Assembly (NCBI RefSeq): GCF_958979055.1
Contig: NC_084899.1
Location: 4,091,001-4,155,000 of the forward strand
From: Alnus glutinosa
Taxonomy: Eukaryota > Streptophyta > Magnoliopsida > Fagales > Betulaceae
Reading direction: 5' to 3'
DNA length: 64,000 bases
Part shown: one piece after another, positions 62,347 through 64,000 of the stretch
How positions within the stretch are numbered: the stretch's first letter is position 1
Layout: the number at the start of each line of letters is the position of its first letter
Made by a program: the position numbers and the translations under genes
The notes under the pieces: generated by a model
Databases searched by the model: none
What the model was told of the DNA's origin: nothing
What the model saw: only the letters and a program-made list of their open reading frames with translations

Positions 62347-64000
62347 AAAGGAGAGAAAGTACTGCAATAACTTTGGGAACCAATACAGAAAGCTGAACTG
62401 CACCATTGTGTGCAATCGAGAGAGTTCATAAAGAAAAATACTTAAAGGATAACATGCTATCCAAATTCGTATAAAGAGTCACAAGCATATCAAAAGAGGG
62501 AGGAAGTATATATCAACTAGAAAATGCTCTGTTGAAAAAAGGGGTGGCAGATTAGAGCTCTATATTTTGAAGCATTCCGGCTCATCTTGCAAAATATTTT
62601 TATAAATAGGAATTTTAAGGACTTCATTCATTCTTAATAACAGAAATATATATTTTTTTTTTTATAACTAATCGAAATATCATTAAAAGCGAAAGACTGC
62701 AACCATGTACACAGGAAGTAACTAATATCTTAGGACACAGAAAATAAATGAAAACAAACCTTGTATAGCCAATGGGGACTTTCTGCACAAAACATCATGG
62801 CAACAACGAGTATTGCAGATGGAATTGTAGATACCCAAAAACAGATACGCCACCTGAGCACATACAATTAAGAAGTACATCAAACTGTCAAACAAGAAAT
62901 ACAGATGCTGAGGAATCTAATATGCGTATTTTACCAGCCAGCAATATCTTTTGCAGGGATTCCAATAAATAGGGCCCCCATAAGTCCAAGACATGTTGCA
63001 ATTTGAATGAAGCTTCCGTAGGTACCCCTCACAAAGGCAGGAGAAACCTGCTTGCACAGATGGGACAAGATCAGATAAGAAAGAAGCACGTCCTTACCAA
63101 AAAAAAAAATCTAGAATCAATGAGACAAAAATGGAGCAAACCTCTGTGACATAGAGAGAAGCAACAGGGGGGCCCAGGCCCAGTCCGATCCCAACAAATA
63201 ACCGTCCCAAAAGCATACCCGCAAGATTATTGGTTATTGCGCTGAAAATGCACATTATTAATTATTACTGGTAGCCAATGTATGCACTTCAAATAACTGT
63301 AAGTACAAAAACATATGTAATGTAAAAGAGGCTATCAGAAAAGAATCTATAGTAAATTAATATTTCTAAACTTTGAACAAGTGAAAATATGGACTAGAAG
63401 GCTATTATCCACCAAACAAGAGTTGCAACAACTGAAGGAACAAATTAAAATCTTATTGTTGCAGATGGAACTATCAATGAAATTATATTTTCTAAGTCCA
63501 TCTGCAATGATCCTCCATATAAGTGACAGAAAAATATACATATTTTAGCCATACTACAGGAGTGTCAAACCCTCAAGCCCCTTTACCTATCGAAAACAAC
63601 TGTACACTAACACATCAGGAAATACCAGGAATTTGAGATAACTATAATGAACTAAATGAATGAGAATATGTAATATACGAGACAAACCAAGATTGCAACA
63701 CAAAGCTCAAGATAGCATTCAGGTGCAAGGATAAAAATTTGTGCTATCTATTTCTTTATGACATCAGCATACCTCATAGAAGCACCAATAATCATAGGCA
63801 AAGCACACAACTGAAAAGCTCTGCGTCGCCCAACCCCATCAGCAATCCAACCACTGACTAGAGATCCAACAAAGGCACCACCCAGACATGTACTTACAAC
63901 CAGACCTTCATTTAAAATGAATGACAAAACCTATTAGATTAGAGAGCTAGAAGCTGGAATCAGACATCAGACTAGAGCAAAGGTAAAAAATCAACTCAAT
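59932..64000 (-). CDS. Plastidic glucose transporter (MFS sugar carrier, pGlcT2/SGB1-like), 3' part
   Basis: Ten minus-strand exons: 63773-63905, 63142-63241, 62935-63047, 62760-62853, 61984-62137, 61689-61832, 61523-61596, 60933-61021, 60285-60399 and 59932-60114. They keep one frame to the stop at 59932. The 5' exons, with the transit peptide and first helices, lie beyond the right edge. Family: major facilitator sugar carriers of the chloroplast envelope (or Golgi for SGB1). Signatures: DGVGRRRAF, the ESPHWLYKRGR motif of the central loop, QQLSGINAVFYFSS, DKLGRKVLLL, PEIFPSRIRAKAMA and the C-terminal ETKGKSLQEIEIALL. The last wording resembles Arabidopsis At1g79820/At1g67300 more than pGlcT. 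Introns are short, with poly(T) tracts on the coding strand (about 62309-62344). Confidence 0.92.

Noticed and set aside
62188-62429. Small open frames with poly-Phe or poly-Lys
   Set aside because: Products of the long A/T-run in a transporter intron.

Overview
The window is nuclear DNA of a eudicot plant, probably a woody one. Genes carry several short exons with GT..AG introns, the spacers are AT-rich and full of plant transposons, and all recognisable proteins belong to land-plant families. I cannot name the species from sequence alone. Exon limits below were set by hand from splice sites, unbroken frame and remembered family sequences; no search was run.

Left end (1-8160): a Ty3/gypsy retrotransposon of the Tat type on the minus strand, running off the left edge. 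Its LTR (4887-5812) lies directly inside an exon of a bark-storage-protein / nucleoside-phosphorylase-like gene, whose last four exons follow at 5813-8159. From 8173 to 8885 there is a probable Ty1/copia solo LTR and then a solo LTR of the Cassandra type carrying a 5S rRNA-like domain.

10061-16338: a 15-exon gene for a U-box / ARM-like / WD40 protein of the LIN (CERBERUS) family, about 1312 residues. From 16798 to 22030 the DNA is nested transposon debris: two oppositely oriented copia-type LTRs, a TRIM LTR, a poly(A)-tailed retroposon, a tandem mini-TRIM and a decayed copia pol region.

22578-33166: two tandem NRT1/PTR (NPF) transporter genes on the plus strand with identical intron positions. 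33167-40158 is transposon-rich: a non-autonomous CACTA element, a copia gag fossil carrying a 281-bp TRIM, a hAT-like MITE with clear target duplication, and a second poly(A) retroposon.

40159-43486: a type II peroxiredoxin of 162 residues that has Leu where the resolving cysteine is expected. 48735-50859: a type II ROP/RAC small GTPase. 53183-53721: a short phytocyanin. 55702-58077: the CDK-activating kinase CDKF;1. 59932 to beyond 64000 (minus): the 3' ten exons of a plastidic glucose transporter.

The neighbours do not form a pathway. The most unusual features are the transposon that split the storage-protein gene, the peroxiredoxin lacking its resolving cysteine, a dispersed family of very small TRIMs with 77-bp LTRs (about seven sites), and a ~1-kb poly(A) retroposon family that I do not recognise.
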